Below are positions 35,201-47,700 of a DNA stretch of 64,000 nt, in pieces. Position numbers and translations under genes: made by a program. The notes under the pieces are model-generated. The model worked only from the letters and a program-made list of their open reading frames with translations, was not told the DNA's origin and ran no database searches. Source of the stretch: Lycium barbarum (taxonomy: Eukaryota > Streptophyta > Magnoliopsida > Solanales > Solanaceae); the NCBI RefSeq assembly GCF_019175385.1, contig NC_083340.1, positions 23,634,336 to 23,698,335 of the forward strand. The letters are read 5' to 3'. Position 1 is the first letter of the stretch. Every line of letters starts with the position of its first letter.

Positions 35201-36235
35201 AAGCAAGGTATGCCAAGGTATTCCTATCTATGTTTCAGAGCAAACAAGAGTTCCTTTCCTTCACCCTATGGGGCTTATCTTAGGAGTATTCTACTCAGAT
35301 TCGACGTACTCATGTCATGACTATGCTAGACCTTTATGAATATGTAGGTAGGATAATATTCCTATTATATGACTCAAATCTGTCTCCTTCGCACCGAGTT
35401 GCGCTCACATTCAAAGCCTAAGTCGTACTCATATCTTTTATGTCAATCGTGATGGTGATATATGAACATCTATGATCAAGCCTCTAAGTGTTCAGATCTC
35501 ATCTCCGCTCATCATACAAATCCCCTGTTGTAACAATCATGTTTCCGATATTCAGATCTCATGTTATGATATCCATGTTTACACGTATTCGTATCTCATG
35601 ACAGTTTAGCACTCATGTATTCATGCCAGATAGTTTTCATGTATTTATGTCCCATGTCATGCTCTTCATGCCCAGATAATCATGTAATGTTCGTGCCTAT
35701 TTTCCAGTACTCATGTCATTCGTGCCTACGGATTCTCTTCCATACTCCATGTATAGTAATCATGTAATCATTCAGCCAATATCCGTGCGCCAGGCCAGCT
35801 CAGTATTCATGTTAGCCACATTCAAGATTCAGAAATCACGTTATGTCACATCATGCGTAATAAGATACCCTGTGAGTTGTGTGTTGGTACTTTAGTTAGC
35901 TGGCAGGAGTTTGAGAAATGTCGTGAGGGTTTGAATTATGAAGGATGTCCTACCATAAAATTTTCTAGATTCCGTAGTTAGCAGTGATTCTTAACCTCTA
36001 TTCATAAATCAAGGACAGTTGTTTCACGATTCTCATTCAGGTAGGTACGACTCAGTTTCATGCTCCCATGTATGTTTCTATGTAATGACATATTTAGTTC
36101 TCATGATCCATGACCATGTTCCCACGTAATTATGTTGAGCTTTTATGTTTCATGTCGTGTTTCTTCACGTTCATGTATTCAAGCCATGTCCGGTCCCATT
36201 CTTAACCAAGACCCATCATTCGAGGATGAATGATC
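32205..36235 (+). other. Noncoding interior of the LTR element
   Basis: Two compositional halves are visible by eye. From 32.2 to about 34.0 kb it is A/G-rich with many AAGTAAG/AGTTAG words. From about 34.0 to 36.2 kb it is T/C-rich and crowded with CATG words (TCATGT, CCATGT). A short ATG frame at 32466 (about 45 codons, 'TRARKLRA') stands where gag would start, but has no family resemblance. Confidence 0.7.
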
Positions 36236-36250
36236 CCAAGGGGGAGATAT

Positions 36251-38433
36251 TGTAACATCCCGTAAATCCGAATTAGGTATGAATCTAGTATAAAGGTGAT
36301 ATTTTAGCTATACGAATCTATTTGGGATGAACTCGGGTGATAAACAGTCGTTTTGAAGTCAAACCAAAAAGTGAAGTTCTTAAGGCCTTCTAAATTCGTC
36401 TAAGTCTAGGATAGTCTGTACTTATGGCCTGTTTTCGGGTACTTACGTTAGGAATTTGTGATCCCTTCCTTCTTAAAAGTTGTATCCCTTTGAAATACCT
36501 TTCCAACGGTATATTATGGGGGGTCAAGGGGACATCTGTACAAAATGTTATGGCCGTTTTACTGAAGGAGTACAAAGCAGTCCGTTCACTGGTCATGTTA
36601 TACGAACTACTTATATGACCCATATAATTTTATACGGACCGTATAAGTCGTCTGTACTTCACGAAACCTCAACCTGACGTTCTGTTTTGTGCCGTGATAA
36701 AATATGTTCATATTATACGGACCGTGTAACTTTATACGAACCGTATAATATGTCCATATAATTTCCGCCTCACTTTTGTATAAATTCAAGCCTTGAGTTC
36801 TTTTATTTCATTATTCACAATTCCAAGCCCTAGCAACAATCCAAAGCATCAAGGTAAGTCAATCCAAACCCTTCCAACTCAATTCTAACATATACTTTAA
36901 TAATCTAAGCAAGAAATCATTGTTCCTAAACTAGGGTTTTCAAGAAAACCCATCTCAAGGTTCAAGAATTCAAGATTTTGGAAATCTTCTTCAAAGTTAA
37001 AATTTTTAATTCAAGTTTGGAGCATTACCAGGTATGTAGAGTTACTATCTACGTGTGGGAACATCATTGTTCTTCCCCACGCCTCATAATCCATAAATTA
37101 TAATTCTCTACTAAAACTAAGGTTTCTATACCATGCTCATGATAACCCTAGGTCCATGTCCATGATTATATTATGTATGAATTATTATAATTCCATCATT
37201 GAGTTCTTAATATTTCTTTATGATTATTCAGAATCCGTCCGTAATCCATGAAAACCCATATCTTGTATTCCATGGGTTCTTGCATGCATGTTTTTAAATA
37301 AAAATGTTTATTTCATGAATATCCTACATGTCTACAAGTTTTCATGCAATTGTATTATATAACTATCTTCATGCCATGACTCAAGATACATACATGCTAA
37401 ATACAAGTTATTTCATGAAACCATGTTTACAAGTTATTTTATGAAACCATGTTTACAAGTTATTTCGTGAAATCATGATTACAAGGCAAGTACAAGTTAA
37501 TTCACGAAAATCATGGGCTTCTTAGCCAATTATATCATGTTCATGTTTTTGGGAGTTGCACGAATTACCGAGAAGGCTCAGATAGCCTGAAACTACGTAG
37601 CCACCATAGGACAAGGATCGCTTCGCCCAGTTAGGACGATTTCCTTATACCCTGAATGGATCCATCAGGCACGTTACCACCTTATACCCTGGCAAGGTAT
37701 GGGGGCTCTGCTGGTCCGGCGAGGTACCAGACTCCACGTACCCACGTGGTGATATCATGTTGTCGGTTTATAAAATGCTCTCCCTACTTATCATGTTTTA
37801 CTTATGTTATATATATACTCATGCTCATGCTCATGTGCATATCCAGGGTTTCAGTTTCAGTTCTTATCATGTTATTCCATGTCCCATGTTATTTCTTCAG
37901 TTGCTTTACATACCAGTACATTCAATGTGTTGTCGTCCCCTTTTATTTGCCCGGGGGCCTGCATTTCACGATGCAGGTACTGATTTACAGGACGACACAT
38001 CTGCTCAGTAGGACAGCATTCGTATCAGCTTATTGGTGAGCCCCATCTCATTCGGGGTTTAGTCAACTCTTTATTTAATGATTAGCTATGCATCTAAGGT
38101 ATGCTGGGGGCCTTGTCCCAGCGAGTATGTTTTCCATGTTCAGACTTATGTTAGAGGTTTCATAGACTAGACAAGTCGGTTATGTCATGTCACACTTTCG
38201 GAGTCGTATAGCCATTTTGGCTCATTCATGTTATTTCCGCACTCATGTTTAAACAAGTATTTTGATTAAGTATTATGACTTATTAAATTTTGTAAAGGCT
38301 CATCATGCATTCACATTATATTCCGCTCATGTTATGCCTCATGATGATTTAGCAAGTCATGTGGTTCGCTCGGTCACATGCAGTAAGGCACTGAGTGCCG
38401 TGTTTCGCCCAGGCCATGATTCGGGGCGTGACA
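36251..38433 (+). repeat. 3' LTR, 2183 bp
   Basis: Nearly identical to the 5' LTR, with scattered point differences and a short extra ATTTTGATTAAGT-type insertion near 38262, which explains the 16-bp length difference. The preceding bases AAGGGGGAGA form the polypurine tract. Two of the three ATACGGACCGTAT palindromes are mutated here. Confidence 0.95.
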
Positions 38434-38529
38434 TATAGTCTGTCAAGTATGAAACAATATAGTAGGATGAGACTTGGTTGAGAATCGAGAGGTTTCAGTT
38501 TTAAATTTTAGTGGAGATAAAAGATATTA

Positions 38530-38844
38530 CTCTCTTCATTTTAAAATAAATGAATTTTTGGGGTGTGGCACACGGCACACCCGTTAATAAAGTTAGTTAA
38601 AGACATTAATCAAAGGATAATCTGTCAATATTACCCTTTGTAATTAGTGCAAATCATCTCTTAAAAGAATACTCCTTCATTTAATAATATATACTCCTCG
38701 AAAATGTAACATAGTTGAAAAACTCATTAAAGAGAAGGATGATTTTGGAAGAAGTTGATTAATACATCTTTAAACTTTGGAATATTCATTCATTTTAGAC
38801 GATAAAAAAAGTGCCAAAAATTAATTTATATGGAACGAAGGAAG
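38530..38844. mobile_element. Stowaway-like MITE, about 315 bp
   Basis: It starts CTCTCTTCATTTTAAAAT after TA and ends TATGGAACGAAGGAAG, the imperfect complement. It contains the GGTGTGGCACACGGCACACC phrase often found inside such elements. Confidence 0.6.
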
Positions 38845-39375
38845 TGATTCTTTTCAGCTGTCCAAGGCTCCAAGCCATGGTGAACATAATTACTCAACAC
38901 ATGTGCTGGTGGGAGGTAGCAGGCATCTCGTGATATTAGTCTAGATGCGTGCAATTTGGTCCAGAATCCAGACACCCGATTATTAAAAAATATATAGCAT
39001 GAGGCTTGTTACTAGGGTTTCTTTCTTGGTTCTTCTAGAAAGTCTCCTTCATGAAAAAGGCATATCAACTACTTCTCTCAATGATTCAAAAACTGTGAAT
39101 CGGCAAAGTCTTCGTTAAATAACAACACTGAGATTTTGGCCTGATGACAATAATTATTTACAAGTGAAATGTTTATTAAAACAAGCACGAAACCCTAATT
39201 AACTCGATGGCCCTAACTAGATAACTTTGAAATTAGTTGCTTGTATGACTTGACATAATCTTTTGATAATTACACCATTGTCTTTATTACTTTCTATAGT
39301 AGCTATACATGCATCCGTGCATATATATATATATATATAAACGAAGTGAAGGACAAGTAATATATCTAGTGATAT

Positions 39376-40948
39376 ATTACATTACACTATATAGAAGCAC
39401 GGGTTTGGAGGACAGGATCGTCGTCCGTCCTGCTTCAGCTTGTGGTTTCCCATTGGTTGAACATATAATTTATTATGGCTGCTCTATTTACTTTTCATTT
39501 GTGTTGTCCATTTTGAGTTTTTGTAGTAGCACATAACAATTTGTTATACTGAAATACTTCCACGTGTAGAGTAGTAATGACACATATAGTTTCCTTTTTT
39601 ATTTTACTGTTAATTTGATGTTTATTTATAGAATAAAATGACTGAGCTAATCTGAATTACTACAACTTTTCGTTTGTCCTTAAGAAACTCATTTGTAAAT
39701 TAATGTTCCGGTTTAACTAAGAATATTGAAAAAAAAAAATGTCGTCCGTCCATCATTTAAAAAAAAAAAAAGTGTGGGCCCCATACTAAACACCAACCAA
39801 TATTTAAAAAAAAAATTTGGGCCTCATACTAAACACCAACCAATATTTAAAAAAAAAAAAAAAAAAGTGGAATCCACCATCTCCAAACTCACGGAAAAAA
39901 AAAGTAGACCCCATATTAACAAAATCAAGCAATATATATAAAAAAAAAGTGAATCCCATATTAAAAAAACAAACAATGTCAAAAAAAAAAAAACGCATCC
40001 CATATTAAAAAATCAAACAATATTCATGTAATTTTCAAAGTATCTCATTAAATCAATAATGATGGATTCATTGTCACATGCGTATCGACTCATTATTGGG
40101 AGCAAATGAAATTATTGTACATCAAAAAACATCGACCTCATATTATTGTTTTTCTTCAAAAGGTTAAGTAGTCAAACCATACAATTTTCTTTCTTTTTTT
40201 AATATTAGCCTGAGATGTAATCTAGATATTGAACTGTTGTATTTGCTATTCCGCCATGTTATTTATTTGTTATGTTTACTAAAATAAATATACTTAAAAT
40301 ACTCATATTTTAAAATAAGATAGAATTTAATTATTTTTTTATTTTTTTCCTTACTCTAACAAATGTGAAAAGAGATTAATGTCATAAAAGAAAAAATAAT
40401 ATTAAATGGGGATCAAATAATTAATAAGGTAAATTAGTGAAATTATAATTATAATTGACGTTTCCTTAAAAAAATGTGCAAAAGACAACATGACAAGTAA
40501 AATGAGCTAAACCAAAAATATTTACCAAAAATTAAAAAATAGTAGTTCTTAATTTAAATGGAAAATCAAAAATGGAAAATCAAATTTCTACTTTGTTTCA
40601 TTTTAAATTTAAACATGCAAAATTAATATAATAATTTGAATTAGAATTATCCAAATCAAAATTTGATAAAAAATAATAGGTATTATTTAGGCCCAATCTA
40701 CATACATTAACAATAGAATATTTTACACCTTTAAATTAATTGAATTAAAATTCAAAGCATCAACTAATGCTTAAATATTACTATTATTTTATCTCAAAAA
40801 GAGGAAAATAGTTTCCTTTTAAATAAGCCTTCTCTTTTAAAAAGTATTAATAAATTTTTACTAACTTTGTATTTGTAGCAAACACTAATATAATAAAGTT
40901 TTGAATACGGAGCACAAACTACAATGTTATATTAATCGTGTTTTGGAC

Positions 40949-40950
<2 letters not shown>
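39376..40950 (+). mobile_element. Helitron-like copy A (3' end missing)
   Basis: It begins near CACTATATAGAAGCACGGG and GATCGTCGTCCGTCC. It then shares with copy B a run of A-tract-separated GTGGACCCCAT-type units, an ATGCGTATC...GGGAGCAAATGAAATTATTG segment and a long AT-rich body. It stops at a TA microsatellite rather than at a hairpin/CTAG end. No Rep/helicase frame is present. Confidence 0.6.

Positions 40951-41015
<65 letters not shown>
40951..41015. repeat. (TA)n microsatellite
   Basis: About 65 bases of uninterrupted TA at the junction between Helitron-like copies A and B. Confidence 0.95.
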
Positions 41016-41017
<2 letters not shown>

Positions 41018-41021
41018 CTTT

Positions 41022-42359
41022 ACTACTATAGAAGAGCCGGTTTATAAGCAAGATCGTCGTCCGTCCTTTGGTCCCACTTTTTTATTTAAGGGAAAAAAAA
41101 TGACATTTTATACTTTATATTACCAACTCTTCTAAAAAGTAGATAGAAATACTTTATTATATTTCTATTTTTCTACTATATAAAAGCATCGGTTTACCCA
41201 TTCTTTTTTCGTCAGTTACTCTTAAAAAAAATAATAAGGTGGACCTCATACTAAAAACGCCAAGCAATATTAAAAAAAAAAAAAAGGAAAAAAGTGGACC
41301 CCACCCTCTCCAAACTCATGAAAAAAAAGTGGACCCCATATTAAAAAAAAAAAAAAGCAATGTCAGAAAAAAAAAAACGTGCATCCTATTTATTAAAAAA
41401 TCAAACAATATTCATGTAATTCCCAAAGTATCCTCATCAAGTCAATAACAGTGGATTCATTGCCACATGCGTATCAACCTATTAGTGGGAGCAAATGAAA
41501 TTATTGCACAGTAAAAAATATGGACCCCATATTATTGCTTTTCTTCAAAAGGTTAAGTAGGCAAATACATATTATTTCCTTTCTTTTCTTATATTAGCCT
41601 TAGATTAGATATTTAATTGTTGTATTTGCTATTCGGCGATGTCATTTATTTGTTATGTTTACTAAAATAAATATACTTAAAATATTTATATTTTAAAACA
41701 ACATAGAATTTAATTACTTTTTCATTTTTATTCTTACTCTATTAAATGTGAAAAGAAATTAATATCAAATGGAGATCAAATAATGAATAAGGTAAATTAA
41801 TCAAATTCTAATTCTAATTCACATTTCCTTAAAAAACTATGCAAAAGACAACATGACAAGTAAAATGAGCTAAACCGAGAATATTTACCAAAAATTTAAA
41901 AATAGTATTTCTTCGTTTAAATAGAAAATCAATTTCTACTTTGTTTCGTTTTAAACATGTAAAATTAATTTAATAATTTGAATTAAAATTATCCAAATCA
42001 AAATTTGATAAAAATAATAAGTATTTTACACTTTTAAATTAATCGAATTAAAATTGAAAGTATCAACTGATGCTTAAATATTGCTATTGTTTTATCTCAA
42101 AGAGAGGAAAATAGTTTCCTTTTAAACAAATCTTCTCTTTTAAAAAGTATTAATAAATTTTTGCCGACTTTGTATTCTTAGCAAACATGAATATACTAAA
42201 TTTTTAGATATGAAGCACAAACTACAATGTTATATTAATTGTATTTTGAACATAGTATATATATATATTATCACTATCCAAAACACAACTACATACACAT
42301 AGATACACTATAATCCAAAGTGTTGGACCCGTGCGCAGCACGGGCATAAGCCATCTAGT
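41022..42359 (+). mobile_element. Helitron-like copy B with canonical 3' end
   Basis: The 3' end is diagnostic: a hairpin CCCGTGC-GCA-GCACGGG (42328-42344), ten bases, then CTAG before T (42355-42359). Two possible 5' ends are seen, CTACTATAGAAGAGCCGG (about 41027) and TCTACTATATAAAAGCATCGG (about 41169). That suggests one copy inserted next to or inside another. The body is clearly similar to copy A. It is non-autonomous, with no Rep/helicase. Confidence 0.8.
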
Positions 42360-43733
42360 ATGTGAAAGATGCTAATATGGTCTTTTGTCGTTTCTCCAAA
42401 CTGTTTATCTTGCATGAAAACCAGAGGAAAACAATAAGGTATGGATTAAATGCAAAAAGAACTATGTATAGTTTATAGTTTAATACATATAGTTAGTACA
42501 TTTTATTTAGTTGATGTCGTGTGATATATACACTTTTTAACTTTTAATAGCTGAAACTAAATTTATAAATAGACGTCTTTGGATAAAAGTTTTGAAATTG
42601 ATGAGTTGTTGAAATGTAATTGGTTAAAAAAGTTTGGCCAGGTGTAAAATACCCATAATGTTTTTCTTACGTAATATTTTAAATTTAAAAGTATCTTTCT
42701 AAGGATGAATGGCATATATAAAATGCAGAGAAAGTTAGGGCTTTTGTTTTAGAAAAGCTACTTTGAGAATTAGAAAAAATATAAAGGATAAAATAGTAAA
42801 GTCTTGGTCAAATTAAAGTGCTTATATATAAGCTAAAAAATCATAAATTGGGGGGTGACCAACTTGTATCATTTGATTGATTTTGGCTTATAATAAGTAC
42901 TTTGAATGTTTACCAAACATGTAGATATGCCAAAAATGATTATAAGCCAGTTTATAAACATGTCGATATGGCTTATAAGCTTAGTCAACACCCTCTTATA
43001 TAGTGTTTTCGAGTGCTTTAACTATTGAAAATGATAAATAAAGTTTTAACTGGGAATATTTGGATATTTAGGAAGCACTTGAGATGTTCTCAATGTTCCC
43101 TCTCCTAATTAATCATATTTGTGGGTTTAATTTCACGGACTGTTACTCAATTGTTACTTTGTTAATTTCACGGATTGTTACTCAATTGTACTTTATCGCA
43201 CTAAAATCATTAAAATTATTTTTTTGAAATGAACAAATCATTCAACTTATTTAATTATCACAAAAGTCACAAAACTAATTTTTGAATGACTTCGGTACAA
43301 TAAAATGATGTGAAATTAACCCCACATTTAAATACAAACTATTTTTGAATTTGAAAATTCATCATGAAATGGTTTTTATAAGTCCTTTTGTGCTACTGTA
43401 ATACTCCTTAAAAAAAAAAAAAATCATTGTTACAGTGGAGACATCAGCCTGACCTCCTGGTACAAATCAAATTGAGATAGCTCAATCATATACAAAAAAT
43501 AAATAAAACTTAAGCTAAGTGCTTACTCTTTGTTTTGCTAAAAAGAACACAAGTTGTGCAAATTGTGAGACACACAACTTGTATACCGAGAAGAATATAC
43601 ATATGCAAAATATATATACTCGAGCAAATATTGCAACGATTAATCATTTAGAATGCTAACTGGTGCCATATATATTAGCCACAGGCCAAAGGGTGACATT
43701 ACATGTTTCGAAGGGGTTGAATTAAATCTCTTT

Positions 43734-43734
<1 letters not shown>
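42360..43734. other. NAC gene far upstream region
   Basis: No gene. A block at about 42815-43000 has inverted GCTTATAAGC-type words and may be an old MITE. A unit of about 35 bp beginning TTTCACGGA.TGTTACTCAA is repeated in tandem near 43131-43190. Confidence 0.4.

Positions 43735-43821
<87 letters not shown>
43735..43821. repeat. (TA)n microsatellite, about 85 bp
   Basis: Uninterrupted TA dinucleotides about 1 kb upstream of the NAC start codon. The Tyr/Ile-repeat reading frame across it is an artefact. Confidence 0.95.
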
Positions 43822-43825
<4 letters not shown>

Positions 43826-44010
43826 GTTGCTATTTCTTCCCTAACATATATAAAAGAGTTTTTAGTATATATATCGGCAAACCTGGATAAAAAATTGTCT
43901 TAAGTCGCAGATTCAAATCCCCAAGTGTGGCGTAATTGCATTTTTTTTAAATCCTCTATTTGTTAGAATTTTCGGCAGGCAAACTAGCAAAGATGTAATT
44001 ATAGTTTTAG

Positions 44011-44229
44011 AATGAGTTTAAGTTATATACATTTAGTATTAAAAAAAATTACACCATCATGTCTAAAAAAAATTACACTATCATGTTACATTTGCTTGCT
44101 GCATTGAAGTGGGTAACATGCATGTCTTATTTTTAAAATTACAAATATCATATTTTGATGAGGCGTACATGTAACCTGATGATAGTGTAAAAAAATCTTT
44201 GCACTAACAATGTATATGACTTAAACTCT
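44011..44229. mobile_element. MITE in the NAC upstream region, about 220 bp
   Basis: The left end GAGTTTAAGTTATATACATT and right end AATGTATATGACTTAAACTC are near-perfect inverted copies. The inversion continues inward through TTACAC.ATCATG. It is noncoding. The target duplication is not clear. It lies about 550 bp before the NAC start codon. Confidence 0.75.
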
Positions 44230-44454
44230 TTCAAAATCATGTACCTTCTTTGATTAACTTCTCAATTAATTAAGAAGTTGAAGCACGTGTTGAGGCATCG
44301 TGTACCTTAAGACCCATGGTAGGTGAGAGCTTCTTAAACACATTAGTTATATCTTCTTTAAATTCAACAAGAAGAAAACTCTTCCTCTACATTTCAAGAA
44401 TCCTCAAGCTTATACTTCTAGCAAATGTTTAGCAACAAGTTATCCAAAGATACC

Positions 44455-44783
44455 TCCCTATATATTCTCTACATGCAAGCAACAAAAAAGTTTCTTGCAA
44501 CACTAAGCCAACAACAAAATTAGCCAGCTAGCCAGGTTTCATTTACATGTCCCTTGGATAAAAATCGTTTTCTTCCTCTTCTTGAGAAAGCTTTAGGTTT
44601 TCAATTTTCATACACTTTCTAAATCCATCTTTCATGTGATCGTTTGACTAAAGGAAATAAGTGGTGCAAAAGAGAAGTTTTTTTTCCTTGTTTAATTTAC
44701 AAGTTTCAAGGTCTAGGGTTTTCTTTGAACTAGTCAAATTTCTCGAAGTGTTTCTAGTTAAGGAGGAGGTGAAAAAAAGATAA
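44455..44783 (+). promoter_or_regulatory. Probable NAC core promoter and leader
   Basis: CTATATATTCTC at about 44459 is a good TATA box. Several ATGs lie between it and 44784 in short frames, so the leader may contain tiny uORFs depending on the transcription start. The start at 44784 is chosen because it opens the conserved 'LPPGFRFHP' domain within seven residues. Confidence 0.5.
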
Positions 44784-47700
44784 ATGGAAGAGAATATTGA
44801 TCTACCACCAGGGTTTCGTTTTCATCCAAGTGATGAAGAGCTTATAACATATTATCTTGTGAACAAGATTTCTGATTCTACTAATTTTACTGCAAGGGCT
44901 ATTGGAGATGTCGATCTTAACAAATCTGAGCCCTGGGATCTTCCAGGTACTTTTAATGATCCTCAAAACTTCTTACTACATCATTTACATTCATATTGAA
45001 GTTAAATAGTAATCCATATGGTTGTATAAATCAAGAAAGCAATAGCTAGGTTTTTGAGATGTTTTTTATATTATAATTAAGTTATTTTCTCTTCAGATAA
45101 TTGAGTAAGCAAACTTTGCTTCGTTCATACTTCATCCAGATCCAGCATCATTTTTATCATGCTTAGTAGTAATATTTTTCAAAAATGATAAACTTGCGAA
45201 AGAGCAAGCTCAAGTTTTTTCAATGAACAATAGACAAAATTTCTAGGATGAATTAATTCCTCCACTGAAATTCAGAAATTTCAGGTTTGAGCTCTGGAAA
45301 TAGACAAAATTTCTGATAGAGAACCCCTTAAATGGGTCTGACGCAACATGAACCTGGATTAGTCAAGCTAATCAGTTATGAGGTTCGAACGCCATGTGAT
45401 TAAACAAAAGACGTACAATACTCGTTTGCTATTCTTTTTCCTTAATTTCTTAAACCCCTTGAAGCAAGATCTTACGTTTTGGGATAGGATTTAAGTTATA
45501 TTTACTTATAGTTTTAAAAATATTTACCCTAGTATAACGATATACATGTTAACTTACCGTCTATTTCAAGTTACCACTCAATATTTGTTACATATAATAT
45601 TCTACCTATCATTACATTTGTATTAACATGATTGTGTAAATAATAGCCAAGCTTTTCCGAAATATAAATACATAAAGACGCCCAATAATACTCTATAGTG
45701 CATCTTCCATTTCTGCAAGCCTCGCTACAAAAGATTTTTCTTTCCTTTTTCAATACCGAAGTTAAAAAAGAAAAGAGTCATTCTTGTACTAGTATTAATT
45801 TAGATAACTTGAAAATTTCCCCAACAAAAATCTAAAATTTCTATTCTAAAATCTAAACGTCATAATTAGCTTTACAAATTGACTTTATGGAATTTATGTG
45901 TATATCAGGGAAGGCGAAAATGGGAGAGAAAGAGTGGTACTTCTTCAGCCTACGTGATAGGAAGTACCCAACAGGAGTGAGAACAAATAGAGCAACAAAT
46001 ACTGGATATTGGAAAACCACTGGCAAAGATAAGGAGATCTTCAACAGCTCAACTTCTGAATTGGTTGGTATGAAGAAAACATTGGTATTTTATAGAGGAA
46101 GAGCTCCCAGAGGAGAGAAAACAAATTGGGTAATGCATGAATATAGGATTCACTCCAAATCTTCCTATAGAACACACAAGGTACGTATAACTTCGCTTCC
46201 AGTATTGCCTCTGTTTCAATTTATGTGGCATTTTAACTAGGCACGAAATTTAAGAAAGAAAGATTTTTGTTGATAGCGTAAATATATATAATACCGCTCC
46301 ATCCATTTTTGCTAGTCATGTATTTACTTGGCACACCCTTAAGGAGTCATAAATAGAAGGGAAAAGGGTCAAATTTACCTTCCAAGTATGATTTATAGTT
46401 TAAATTTGCCCTCCGTCAAAGTTTGGGATCAAATTTGCCCTCCCCGTCAAAGTTTGAGATCAAATTTGCCCTCTCCGTCAAAGTTTGAGATCAAATTTTC
46501 CCTCTCGTCAAAGTTTAAGATCAAATTTGCCCTCCCCGTTAGGATAATTGATAAATTTGCCCTTATATGGATGAAAGTCTGACTTGAACTCCACAACACA
46601 AAAAAATTAGTCACGTCGGATCCATATAGGCTCCACGTAGACTCCCAATCCCAATTCTCTTTTGAAAATTCCCCTGCAGCATTTGTTTTGTGATAGTGAA
46701 GGTTTCTTCATGAACTCTTCAGAGCATTTCTGAACAGAGGAAAACAATTTTTTCTTAGAATACATTCCTAAACGTATAACGAAAATAAGATCAGAAAAGC
46801 TATGATCCTGAAAAAGTGATAACAAGACAACAAAATAAATTTGTGCAGTTCAGCTTTGAAAATCCATTTTCAGTTCTCTTCAACTTATCCGTTTTCAGTT
46901 CTCTTGAATAGTTTTTGAGAGGTTCTGACAAGGAGGCGACAACAATGAGTTAAGTTAGCTACGTCGAAGTTCACCTAAGATAGATGTCATGTTCAAGAAA
47001 GCTTTGTTGGTCAGATAAATTCTATGTTTCTAGAGAGAACAACGAATCCTTGGTCGTATTAAACATTTGTTGTTGCTGCAGAAATTTTTCTTACATGCCT
47101 CCTATTTTATCACATGCATTATGTGTGTACCTCGATGCTATTAAAACTCCGGCTTTTCACGTTACTACATGGTGCCTTAATGTCAGCAATAGTCTAGACG
47201 GGTTAAGAGAATTGGGATTGGGAAACTGGTTAAAAGAGAATTGGGTTTGGGAGTCTACGTAGAGCCTATGTGGATCCGACGTGGCTAATTTTTTTTATGT
47301 TGTGGAGTCCAAGTCAGACTTCCATCCATATAAGGGAAAATTTATCAAGTATCCTAACGGGGAGGGCAAATTTGATCCCAAACTTTGACGGAGAGTGCAA
47401 ATTTGATCTCAAACTTTGACGGAGGGCAAATGTAAACTATAAACCATACTTGGAGGGTAAATTTGACCCTCTTCCTTAAATAGAATGACAATTTTACTAT
47501 ATCGCCTCTAAGTATTACTAAGTCATCTAATGATCATTAAAATCAATCAAACATACTTTAAAAGTTGTGCAGCCACTAATAATTCCTTGAAGCTGCAGCC
47601 ACTAATAATTTCTTGAAGCTTTCAGCTTAATAATTAATAATAAGGATAAAATAGGTATGAAATAATAAATTATCTTTTATTTTCAAACTGAACAAATAAA

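Larger units (their letters stand above)
30016..38438 (+). mobile_element. Complete non-autonomous Gypsy-like LTR element (LARD type)
   Basis: Two long direct repeats (30021-32187 and 36251-38433) begin TGTAACATCC and end GGGGCGTGACA. The element is flanked by a perfect 5-bp target duplication TATAG (30016-30020 and 38434-38438). Just inside the left LTR is TTGGTATCAGAGC, a primer site for initiator-Met tRNA. Just before the right LTR is a purine tract AAGGGGGAGA. The 4.06-kb interior has no frame longer than about 71 codons and no gag, protease, reverse transcriptase, RNase H or integrase signature. It must have moved using another element's enzymes. TGTAACATCCCG-type LTRs with this primer site suggest the Gypsy/Tekay-like side, which is inference. 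Confidence 0.93.

Noticed and set aside
39726..40008. Lys-rich small frames
   Set aside because: Produced by A-tracts within the Helitron-like copy.
43653..43844. Tyr-Ile repeat protein
   Set aside because: Translation of the (TA)n microsatellite.
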